Shown: one piece after another, positions 49,547 to 60,100 of the stretch | Position numbering within the stretch: position 1 is the first letter of the stretch | Layout of the letters: every line of letters begins with the position of its first letter | Assembly: GCF_034702125.1 (NCBI RefSeq) | Contig: NC_085875.1 | Span: 47,312,270-47,376,269 of the forward strand | DNA: 64,000 nucleotides | Direction: 5' to 3' | DNA from: Engraulis encrasicolus | Taxonomy: Eukaryota > Chordata > Actinopteri > Clupeiformes > Engraulidae | Program-made: the position numbers and the translations under genes | Notes under the pieces: model-generated | The model's input: the letters and a program-made list of their open reading frames with translations, nothing else | Told to the model about the DNA's origin: nothing | The model's database searches: none

Positions 49547-50411
49547 TGTTTTTCTCGTAAGGAATTCACGAATGGCCCGAGATACGGTTGGTTCGCGTCA
49601 AATATGCACTGCCATCATATGTGAAATCCAGAGCACATGCCGAACGGGATGAGGATTTAGCTTGACTCGCTCCAATTACTCCCATTCAAAATTTTGAGAG
49701 CTTCAGCCCCACGACTCGGAATAGAAAGCCGTGACTTAGGTGCCCCATTACACTTCTGAATTGGAATTCCAAGTGTTCAAGTATTTACACACTTGAATAT
49801 TTCAAAATGCACTGTACATACGCTAATAATGTTTAAAAGTGTATCTGTGAAATTCCTGTTAATATTTAACAATATTAAGGAACAAAAAAAAGTTTTCCAT
49901 TTGGATAATAGTGACGGGGGTCTCGAAAATATTCTGAGGTTCATAAGGGGGTCGAGGCATAAAAGGTTTGGGAACCACTGGACTACAATACAATGGATTT
50001 AATGGTTTAGTTGTATTTATTTTACATACACGCCATACATTATTTTACTGTAGAGGGTCAGGTACACATGAGAACATTGGAGCTACTGTGAACCATTAAT
50101 TACTAGAATGCACATGTTGAATATGTCAAGAAATATACATTATTTTTAAATATTTTGGAGATCATCTGATGCAATACAAAGCTGAACATTTGAAACACCC
50201 AGCAGTTGTTGTTACTCCAATGTGTATTTCTTCTGGCTATAACCCAGGATCAGAGAATTTAGGTGTAGATTTGGGTGTGGCCCATAATTGGTGGTTTGAC
50301 ATGCTTTGACAATGCAACCAAACAAGCTTTCTCTTTGCTCCATAATAGATAATTGGGTGTGCCCTTTTCTGAGAATCGTGCCCAAGGTGTGACTTTTGGA
50401 GAGAGGCTGGC

Positions 50412-50419
50412 TATATATA
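50412..50419 (+). promoter_or_regulatory. TATA box of His-Gly gene copy B
   Basis: TATATATA in ggctggctatatatattt. The noncoding first exon runs to 50479 (tttggttag|gtaagt). The upstream 100 bp is well conserved with copy A. Confidence 0.65.
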
Positions 50420-50716
50420 TTTCAAACAACAACAGATGTTCTTCAATAGACAACGGCAACAGCAAGCATCTTTGGTTAGGTAAGTGCAAACTTGTCTGTC
50501 GTTCTTTTGAAGGACTGCTAATGTGTAATGCTTGATAACGTATATTAAGTCTCCTCCATGTATGATGTTACAAATTGAAGATTAGATGACTTATCAGCAG
50601 CAGAGCATAGTTAACCACTCTGGATAAAAGATGAACAATACAGACACATAAGAGATAGTGTTTGATTAATGTTTCATATGCATTTGGCAGTGAATTTACC
50701 AGTCCCTACCAACAAC

Positions 50717-53700
50717 ATGAGCGACGGTGAGTTTCTAATTTCCATTAAAGTCAATTATCTTTACACTGGTTATGAGTCATGTTCATTTTGAAATGTACAT
50801 TTTGGGCATATTGTTAATTCATGTGTCTTTTTTTAATTATTGTATTCTCCTCTTTCATGTTCAGACGAAAAGGTAAGATGTGCTTTTCTATTAGCCTAAT
50901 ACAGAGTTTGCTGATGTTATTTCATCATTGTGGGTTGAAGAAGCCTCTCAGCAGGTTATTTGTCATAAATGTTTGCCATTTGATTTCTTTGTCCACAGCG
51001 CAAGCCTGAGCATCGCTTTGAGGATGACGTGAGTACAGCATCTAAGTCACAGCCCATAATCAAGACAGATCACATTTATTGAGACTCTACCATTCCACTG
51101 GCTGACACACTTACTGTATCCCGAACTTAGTCACTCTGATACAGGGAGTCAGCAATATGGGGTTCAATGTCTTGTTATACATTAATTAAAGCTCTTTAGA
51201 CATGAAGTCATAATGTCCCTACCATACTGAATTCAAACCTGTGAGCATCAGATTCCATCTGCCAAAGCTGGCATTGTCCAATTTAGATAAGATTAGTTAA
51301 GACTAATGTAAGAAAATTATGTTTTATTTGAAATGGTTTTGGTGGAAGTTCCCTCTGTTATTTATTTACATTAAGAAATAACAATAATTTCTTTGCCTTA
51401 CCATTTTTAGGAAGATGGACATGGAAAAGGAAAGGTACATTTTTTAATGATTTAATTCGTAATAGCCAAACTGTATCTGTGGTAAGTCTATGTCTCTTTC
51501 AATCTTGACCTCTTTTCATGTGCAGAGCGGTAAGTCCACCGTGATGTGTGAAAAAAAGTGAAAGCCAGTCACATTGATCATTAGTGTATGATCGCAAAGC
51601 TCTTCACCACACACATGAAACTACAGGAGTCTATACTACAAAGCTGGTTCAGGAGTAAACTAGGTAAAGTTAAGAGGTAATCATCTAGAAGCCCTGGAGC
51701 CCTCATTTTCTATAAGAAGATTATTTACCTCTTAACTTAACCTGGTTTTCTTTGTATTAGGCCCCAGTTCAGCCCAAGTATAAACAAGGGGTAGAAACAG
51801 CGGAACCTGTGAATTTGTGACATGACAATGAGTAAAATAAAGGCAACAAATGGAATTCAAAACCGCTGTGTGCGCCAGAGGGCTGGGTATAATCAGTCTG
51901 TCACTGCTTAATTATTAGTGATTGAGGTGGATGGACCAGTTTCCTGACTGTCATTCTCAGGATTCCATGTGATCTTCTGTAAGAGGTCATACAAGGCCTT
52001 AACCTCACATAACCTGAAAGAAATGTACTGTGTACTGCTTCTGAATAATATGTTACAAACTTTACTGATGGCACATGCTTTTAAATCCAATTGAAATCTC
52101 CACAAGTCTACACGAGTGTCCCAAAGGTTGGGAATGGGACAGCCTCTGCTTGTCATTGCCATACTGTACAGGTCCTTCTCAAATAATTAGCATATTGTGT
52201 TAAAGCTATTTTTCCCCCATAATGTAATGATAAATACACTTTCGTATGTTTTAGATTCATTGCACACCAACTGAAATATTTCAGGTCTTGTATTGTTTTA
52301 ATATTGGTGATTTTGGCATACAGCTCATGAAAACCCAAAATTCCTATCTCGAAAAAATTAGCATATCATGAAAAGGTTGTCTAAACAAGCTATTTACCTA
52401 ATCATCTGAATCAACGAATTAACCCTAAACACTGGCAAAAGTTTCCTGAGGCTTTAAAAAGTCCCAGCCTGGTTCATTACTCAAAGGAGGAGGACAAAAG
52501 AACAAAAAACAGCTGACAGCTAAGCATCAATGATATCTGGGTTTCCATAACCCTCATGCAATGCCACTGCCATTGACTTCAATGTTGAACACAGTCAGGT
52601 CAGCAGTCTAACCCATGACTGCGGTTTTGAGTAATGAACCAGGCTGGGACTTTTTAAAGCCTCAGGAAACTTTGACCAGTGTTTAGAGTTAATTCATTGA
52701 TTATTTCAGTTGGTGTGCAATGAATCTAAAACATATGAAAGTTTATTTTCTATCATTACATTATGGGGAAAAAATGAACTTTAACACAATATGGTAATTA
52801 TTTGAGAAGGACCTGTATGTACATGTATATGTACAACATACAGAAACCAGACGATACCAGATAAATTGGGAAAAAGGTATCACTGTTAGGGCTTAGCATG
52901 TCTGGCAGTGGCAAGACACATAGAAGAACCATAAAGAAACAAAAAGATGGCGCTGAACATACGGTATACTGTGTACTTTGTTTAAAGCTAAGCATTCAGC
53001 AATGTTGGAGTCAATATATGTGTATTTCAGTGACAGAGGAGAATCTGATCATTTTGATGACATTTTTTTTTAACAAATCCTGTTATTGAAAAAATATGGG
53101 ATGGTAGTATTGACCTTGCTAAACTGCTCATACTTGGGGTTTTGTTTATCTGTTTTTATGAAAGACGGCATCTTTGCATTTGTTTGTGTGAATTAGTGGA
53201 CCAGAATGAATTATATGAATTTCTTGAATGTAGTAATGCTTCACACATGCTTCACACATGCTTCTTTGCACAGAATCTTTGGAAATGTCACTTGAGTGTA
53301 GGAGGGTGTTCACTCACTGTCAATTCCCCTCATTGGACAATGGACAGGGGAAATGTGATTGAAATGATGAAATATGAAATATGTATGTATATTTTAAATA
53401 CTGTATGTAAATATGTATTGGTGAATCAATTTTTGAAAAAAAAAACCTCATCCGATCTCGGAATCTTAGCTACGGTATATCAGACTTGGTTAGCCTGCCT
53501 TGCTTACTCAGTATTCCTATATCGCTACAACATAGTGTACTAACGCATTGAGAAACTGCAATGTGCCCCCTAATAAGTTCAGTTTAATAACTTGTTCAGT
53601 GACATCCATGTTTTGAGATGTAACAGACAACTACTGCATTGCCTCATTCCTTTTTGGCACCCACCAGGGCAAAGGCAAGGACAAGGAGCATGGACACGGG

Positions 53701-53817
53701 CATGGACACGGACCACCCGAGGGGCATGGACATGGCCATGGACCTGAGGACAGAGGTGGAGAGCATGGCGGAGGAAGAGGCGGTGGACGTGGTGGAGGAC
53801 GTGGCGGACATCACTGA
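50717..53817 (+). CDS. Unrecognised small His-Gly-rich protein, copy B (intact)
   Basis: Coding exons are 50717-50726, 50865-50872 (8-nt microexon), 50999-51028, 51411-51434 and 53668-53817. All have GT-AG borders, total 222 nt, 73 aa plus stop. The protein is MSDDEKRKPEHRFEDD, EDGHGKGKGKGKDKE, HG repeats with PP (HGHGHGHGPPEGHGHGHG), then PEDRGGEHGGG and (RGGG)n ending GGHH. It is very hydrophilic with a charged N-terminal third and an RGG/HG-rich tail, and has no signal peptide, membrane segment or cysteine. The short internal exons are multiples of three after the first two join. AATAAA lies at 53879-53884. RGG runs are common in nucleic-acid-binding proteins and HG runs in metal-binding ones; neither assigns a function. 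I do not recognise the family. Confidence 0.72.
52167..52817. mobile_element. Tc1/mariner-type foldback MITE in copy B intron
   Basis: The outer ends are TACAGGTCCTTCTCAAATAA (left) and the matching inverted ...TTTGAGAAGGACCTGTA (right). Inverted similarity continues inward to gaggctttaaaaagtcccag on the left, and ctgggactttttaaagcctc on the right. It is absent from copy A. Confidence 0.88.
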
Positions 53818-53878
53818 ATTCCTGCAACCCGAACTACTGAGGGATTGGCTTACCGAACGCCTCATATTTGATTGATTC

Positions 53879-53884
53879 AATAAA
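53879..53884 (+). terminator. Poly(A) signal of copy B
   Basis: AATAAA in ttcaataaaagtgtgttaaatgg, about 62 bp after the stop codon. Confidence 0.75.
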
Positions 53885-54160
53885 AGTGTGTTAAATGGTT
53901 TATTGTGTCTTCTGTGACATGGTTTATTTTGTCTTCTTGTGTCTGCAAATGAAGTGTGTTGTAGTTATAGGTCTACGTTAGAAGATAACCCACATTTTTA
54001 CATAAATAACAAACAAGCAAATAATGTGGTGAAAATGACAAATACTGAGTTCAAAAGCACCATGCACTTATTTGATTGACCAGTTGGTGATGCTTTATAC
54101 CGTATGTTGGAGACTATGATTCAGTTCAAGATCAGCGTTGTAGAAGAGTGACCAAATATT

Positions 54161-56164
54161 TAAGAATATAGAACCGAAATGAACAAAATATGAGACATAA
54201 CAGAAAACACACACAAAAGAACACAACTAGGGTGTATATCTTATGACTGAAATGTGGCTGAGGATGGCAATGGATGGTTTATCTGGTTTCATCTGTTTGC
54301 AAGTCACCATAAAAATGTCAGTGAAAACAACAAAGTTAAAATAAAGCTGCTGAATAGAGCTTTGAAATTAAACGTAGACCATAGCCGTTAGGAGACCCAT
54401 TTTGTATGTCATAGTCCCTAAAGAAGTACAACTGTACAACTTCTGAACTTGCTCTTGCCACTTTCCCTTTGAATGCATGTCCGAGTTGTGATTCCTCCTT
54501 GGAGATCAGGACCAATCAGGATTGAGTTTCATCACCATAGTTTGCATAAATGTCTTCATTAAGCTCTATTTGCTCGATTGTACTCATATTTGATTCAGAC
54601 CATCTCTCTGAGGATGTCACAGAGTTTTACTTCTTCAATGCTGCAAGTGTTGCTTATTTCTGGTAAGGCCTAATATGGTGTTTGATATATACTGCAGTGT
54701 GTGCTTCCTGAGATAATGTGTGGGGGTTGTTTAGACAGGAAACTCTCTAAACCAATTTCAAACATAGAACAGATACAGTCAAACATTGTTTCCACATTTG
54801 GTGGTGGATCATGGTGGTGGCTAAAACCCATGCTGATACATAAACACGTGTAAGTATCCATGCAAACCGTGGCACACATGACCACACTTGAGCAGAGAGC
54901 ACGCTATCGCAGTTGAGCAGAGGGTTAGAGGACAACTTGATCAAGGACAGCAAATGGATATTCAGTGTTACTGTAGCCTACTGACCACTGTTGATCTCTG
55001 ATGGTATATATATACATATATGTAGTTCTCATGCTGATGATGATAAGAAATACATAACATATCTGGAGATAACTGGTTAACTGTGACACCCTGTTTTAGG
55101 CCAGGGACATGCTTGCTGTGTGCCTTGAAGAAGTGTGCATGCAACTGTGTAAAGTGGGTCAAAGACGTCCAATATGACACTGTCCTTCAGTGCTAACAGA
55201 TGTTTTTGCTTACTGTAACTGTGAAAAACATGAAATTTTTTTAAAAAAATTGAAAAGTGAAATGCATGAAAGCCAGCCAAAAAAATAATTAAAAAAATCT
55301 CTTTTTGCATTACAATAAGCAAAAGTATCCAAAGTATTGCACTGAAGGACATATTGGACGCCTTTGATCCACGTACACTTGCTTCAGGATGACCGGAGCA
55401 CTTCACATGATACTGGAGGTATCATTTAGGCGGCAGGTAGCCAACAGGGCTCTCATTAATGCTTTCCTCACGGTTTTGTCACTGTACGCACACATTTGCG
55501 TACTTTGTGGCAGGTGTTGTCCCGCATGCAATATTGAAATACGCATGGCAACGAGTTTGTGCATGACATTTGCCCGTATAGGGTACATGCTTATCCTGCA
55601 GCAAGCATGTCCCAGGCCTTAATGACCAGCAGGTTCCAGGAAATAGTGCAACTCTGCTGAGTTTGGAGGTGTTTCTCCTTACTGCGCAAATGGCTTAGGT
55701 TACTTAAAAAATGACACATGACACTAATATTCTGACTCACTTATAGTTATGTTGCAATAATATGTTTAATATGTGGAAAATGCAGATAGATAAATGATGA
55801 ACATGAGTGAAATCAAGTCAATGAAACAATTCTGAAAAAAAACTTCACAAGCCATGGGAAACCCCAGCTCCAAAATGCTATAGTGAGGAAATTGTGTTGA
55901 GAAGGTCAGGCATCCATAAATAAATGTCCATGGTTGTGACAATGACAAAGAAGGCCTGTTCCCAATAGGCTACATCATCTATTTTAAAACAAACATCTGC
56001 ACTGTCATTGTGGTCCTAATGGCACATTTGAATAATAGTTTATTAATTGAGCATCAAAAGGCATGTGATATTGATGGTATTTTCAATAATATGAAACCAA
56101 CTCCCCTGCTACTTACCAACAAGCATAATGTGCAGTAGGGTGTGTGGATAATCAATGGGAGCCC
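54161..56164. other. Non-coding; contains one foldback element
   Basis: No exon is seen. About 55098-55622 has inverted ends (aggccagggacatgcttgctg and cagcaagcatgtcccaggcct) and inner inverted pieces (caatatgacactgtccttcagtg and actgaaggacatattgg), so it is a MITE-like element. Confidence 0.6.
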
Positions 56165-56760
56165 TATCTCACGCCTTTCGTAAAGTCTTCACGAAAAAAA
56201 TAGAGTAATTTTCGTGGTGCATTCACGTTATTGCCCGCCTTTCGTAAAGTCTTCACGAAAATAATAGATTAATTTTCACGCTGCCTATTCACTTGAATTG
56301 CCCCACTGCTGCTATGGTTATCCAAACGTCTGCAGGGGCGGGGAGGGGGTGCTGACAGATTACTGCTGATACACTCGGGACTCACTAATTCGACGCCCTT
56401 TCGGTACTTACGCCTTATGTCCCCTAAACCTAAACCTAAACCTAACCCTAACCTTAACCCTACTTAACCCTAAACCTAACCTAACCCTAACCTTAACCCT
56501 TACCTTAACCCTAACCTTGACCCTAAACCTAACCCTAAATTGCTTGTTTGAAATGTCTGATTACCATGTGACGGTAGGCTACCGAAAGGGCATCAAACTA
56601 GTGGGTCGCTAGGCAACAGTCGGGCAATTCAAGTGAATAGGCAGCGTGAAAATTAATCTATTATTTTCGTGAAGACTTTACGAAAGGCGGGCAATAACGT
56701 GAATGCACCACGAAAATTACTCTATTTTTTTCGTGAAGACTTTACGAAAGGCGTGAGATA
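56165..56760. mobile_element. Foldback element with 139-bp perfect arms and telomere-like core
   Basis: The left arm 56165-56303 and right arm 56622-56760 are exact inverted repeats as far as I can check. Each arm holds two copies of cgcctttcgtaaagtcttca. The core 56417-56541 is CCCTAA/ACCTAA/CCTTAA-type telomere-like repeat. No transposase is encoded. Confidence 0.92.
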
Positions 56761-56979
56761 CGGTTGTCAATGGATATATCTAAACCTTGCAAGGTGCAGT
56801 CAAGTGCCTGCAGTAATGAAGGATGGGCAATTTAGCCTGGCTCAAACTACACGACTATCGGTTCTCGGCAGAAAACCCCCGTCAAAATCGGACACACTTC
56901 TGGAGTCATGTAGTTTGAGCCTGGCTTTAGAGGCCATGCGACACCAGGAAAACAAAAAAAGAGGACTTTAATGTCAAAA

Positions 56980-57115
56980 TTATATCTCACAGATATAGTC
57001 CCTGGTGAACCCACAGACATTATCATTCCAGCTTGTTAACGGTTTCTGTGAATCTATTATCTCTACACAGTCTTCTCCACCACTCTGGTCATTTGGTTCA
57101 CCCTGCATCCAGAAT
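56980..57115 (-). CDS. CD209-like lectin exon 4 (lectin domain, second half)
   Basis: The acceptor is atttcag. It encodes [20 protein letters not shown], then [17 protein letters not shown] and a TAA stop. EPN and WND supply the Ca2+/sugar site. Confidence 0.92.
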
Positions 57116-60100
57116 CTGAAATTACATCACCAAATAAGGCACTTATCTCCCATATTGTTTTAGAAAAACTGTTCAAACTGTTACTCAAAATACTGTGTAT
57201 AGTAGGCTACTATATATGGTAAGGTGTCAGAAGAGCAATTCATTTTGCTGGACATACTATACAATTTAACATTTTCTACTTTTAATTGATCATTTCAAAT
57301 GATTTTACCTGGGTTTGCCAAGATTGTTGCCATCTACCCATTTCCAGACACCCTCAGTCTCCAAATCACTGAGACCAATCCAGGCTCTCTTCCCTTGTGC
57401 GTGGATAAATTCTTGTTCCTCCTGACTGTCAATGATCACCAGATGACCCCCTAGATCCACGCAGTGCTGTTGGCTGTCTGCCCAATTTCTCTTGTCGCTG
57501 GATATGTAGTATCGGCTGGAACCAAAACACTTCAACTCCCCTGTAATAATTCAAACACAATTATGTTAGGTACCCCGCCACTACAGAAAGAGAACATGTT
57601 AATTGCACTCCATTGCTGTCAGCCCAATTTATCTAACTGCTGGAAATGTATAGACGGGAACAAAAGCTCTTCCAGACAGGGATAATGAGAAAGAAATTTA
57701 ATTCAGAAAAGGGTAATTTTCTCTTTTTCTCAGCTATTTAAGCAAACTCAGACCTGTGACTTTTCTGCACATATATGAACACACCAAAGTGTATCCATTC
57801 CAGAACACTCGAAAGTGAACTTCATGTATACTGAAACCTTTATTGACGTGGTCTCAGTACGGTTCGCTTATGAGTCCTGACAAATTACACTTGTGATTAG
57901 GTGTGATTGCTGAAGGAGAGCTCTAGAGGACCGGGGGTAATAAAAAAGAGGTATGACACACCATAAAAGCCTAATGGGACCACAAAGAGTAGCGGCTTCT
58001 TTTTATTATACACTCACAATATGGACAAAAATAGAATGGAGTCCTTTTGCTGTCGGTTTACTTAAAGCGGATTGAGTTTGGTTCACTTAAAGGGAACTAG
58101 GTGTCAAAATAAAAAATGTGGCATCTCCATTTAATATTACATGTGAGCAGGGCTCGACAATTAACTTCTCCCACAGTGACAAGTGAATATCACAAGTCAC
58201 TAGCCATTCAGACTTTGTACGGCACACTTTTGTTGACAGTCAATAAACCTGGCTCTCAGGGAGTTCGGTCGATTCACTCAACATCTACATTGGGATGACA
58301 CGCTCAATGCAGACCATTTGCTGAAGCATTCAGTCACGCCGTAAGGCCAATGAGCTGCAATGTGGGCGGGCCTGCCAACAGCCAAAACTGTTCGTCACAT
58401 CGCTGACAAGTTCACCCCAGACGTTACCAGATCCTGTCTTTCAGAAGGGCTGGAAAAAGCGTTCACCAGACGTACAGGTCTACAAGCTCTATCTCGACGA
58501 AAGAGTTGTTACTCAAAGATGAGTATCTTTCATGCCATATTGATAGCTGTTTACTGTTTAGTTTGAAAACCGCTTTTGTGCTATGCTATCAAACTTTTGG
58601 CTGAATCGCTGACTAGCCAACGTGACCTCTAGCTGTGTTAGCTAAGTAGTAGTGCCACTCTTAGCTTGGCTCGGCAAACTGAACTACCGACTAGTTTCTA
58701 CGAAGAGGCAAGCTTCATCAATTCACCAACAGAGGGATGACGACCCCGTTCCTTGCCTTAATGGCAGTGGATTCAACAATGCTGCCCAAGACTCCCACCA
58801 TGTCTGTACTTTTTGTCTCGGATATACGCATGCTCTCGAGGAAGTCAACGATGTTGCGTATCCAGAGTGAAGCTAAATGCTAGCACTCGACGATGGCGCT
58901 TGCTGTTTATGCAACACGTGGTTAGCTTGCATGCTAAGAGCTGTTATGCCGAGGAGGACTGGGATACTCTGTTCGCTGATGGTCTTGATTGGGCTGAAGT
59001 CTCACAATTCCTCCAAACGTACAGCATACAAGGTGAATGCCAAAGTGCTGAAGCGCTGAGTCCTTTCTCCATCACCTCCAGCTCCCACCATGATGACACC
59101 GCCAAAGCGGACGACACAAGAATCTGTCAAAAACATGGAACCACTCCCTCACAGCGCAGATGTCAGTTAACGGCTTCTCGATGCTCGACACGGAGGATAT
59201 GGTGAGCAGATGGGACAAGATGCCAGAAGTGGAACCGGATTTCGCCTCGCTTCCTTGCTGCGCAGCCTCGGCCTCCCCTCCACCTCTCGACTACTCCCAA
59301 GCTCCCGGCGAAGGCGGACAGGATGATGGCCTCGCTGTGGGAAAAAAGTTGCAGGGCGTCTGCACAGGCGGGAAATGCTTCTGCTATGCTCACCGCTTAC
59401 CTCGCCTGCTACCAGCTGGAGAACATGGCCGATGCCCTTGTAGAGGACAAACCCATAGAGGATCTGTGGGAGGAGTTAAGTAATACCATAGACTGGATTC
59501 TGAAAGCCTCGCAGTGCACAGCCCAGGCAACAGGACGTGCCCTCAGCCTGGCTGTAGCCGGAGTGCAAGGACTGTGGCTGGGGCTCACAGCCCTCCCTGA
59601 GAAGGAGAAGAGGGCCCTTGGCACTAGAGGGGCCTCTTTGGCCAGGAAGCCCTCGCTGCCATCCAGGGGCCTGCATTCGAGGCACAGGAGACACCCTCCT
59701 TCAAGGCGGCTCTGGCCCCCCGCGCACCCAAAGCCGGAGTGCAGCAGTGCAAGTCACCAGCTCCACCCATGGCTCCACGGACGCACCCTAACCCACGAGC
59801 GCATTGGGATCCAGCTCCGGACACCGTAGCGCTCCAACGGAGGCTGGACCCAGGTCCTGAACTAAGTACCCCTTTGTGCCCTCCTCTGTGATGGAAGGTG
59901 AAGCCGGCATTCATTCTCAAAATACATACAATACAATACTCAAAATCTTTCTCCTTAGTATACCCTACTTGCCAAGGGGCGAAGAGACGTGGTTGCCTCA
60001 GTATGAACTTGACTGCGTCACGGCGAACAGTTTTAGCTGTTGGCGGGCCTGCCATCCTTCCCAGAAGAGTTGAAGCTGTAATAGCTGCAGAGGGTGGACC

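Larger units (their letters stand above)
47983..54160 (+). repeat. Segmental duplication, copy B
   Basis: Collinear and direct relative to 33490-40040, about 14.5 kb away. Copy-specific inserts: a foldback at 48210-48357, and 51655-52888, which contains a Tc1-type foldback element. Confidence 0.92.

Noticed and set aside
51526..51529. Possible 4-nt exon AGCG (also 38264-38267) between gcag and gtaagt/gtaggt in both His-Gly copies
   Set aside because: Including it would shift the last exon out of the HG frame and hit a stop (TGA) early in copy B. The intact reading frame needs it skipped. It could still be a rare alternative.
53639..53875. Alternative frame of the copy B last exon (Met-Asp rich, ending ITEFLQPELL...)
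   Set aside because: It is open only because of the repeat composition, is not reached by the spliced frame, and is not conserved in copy A.
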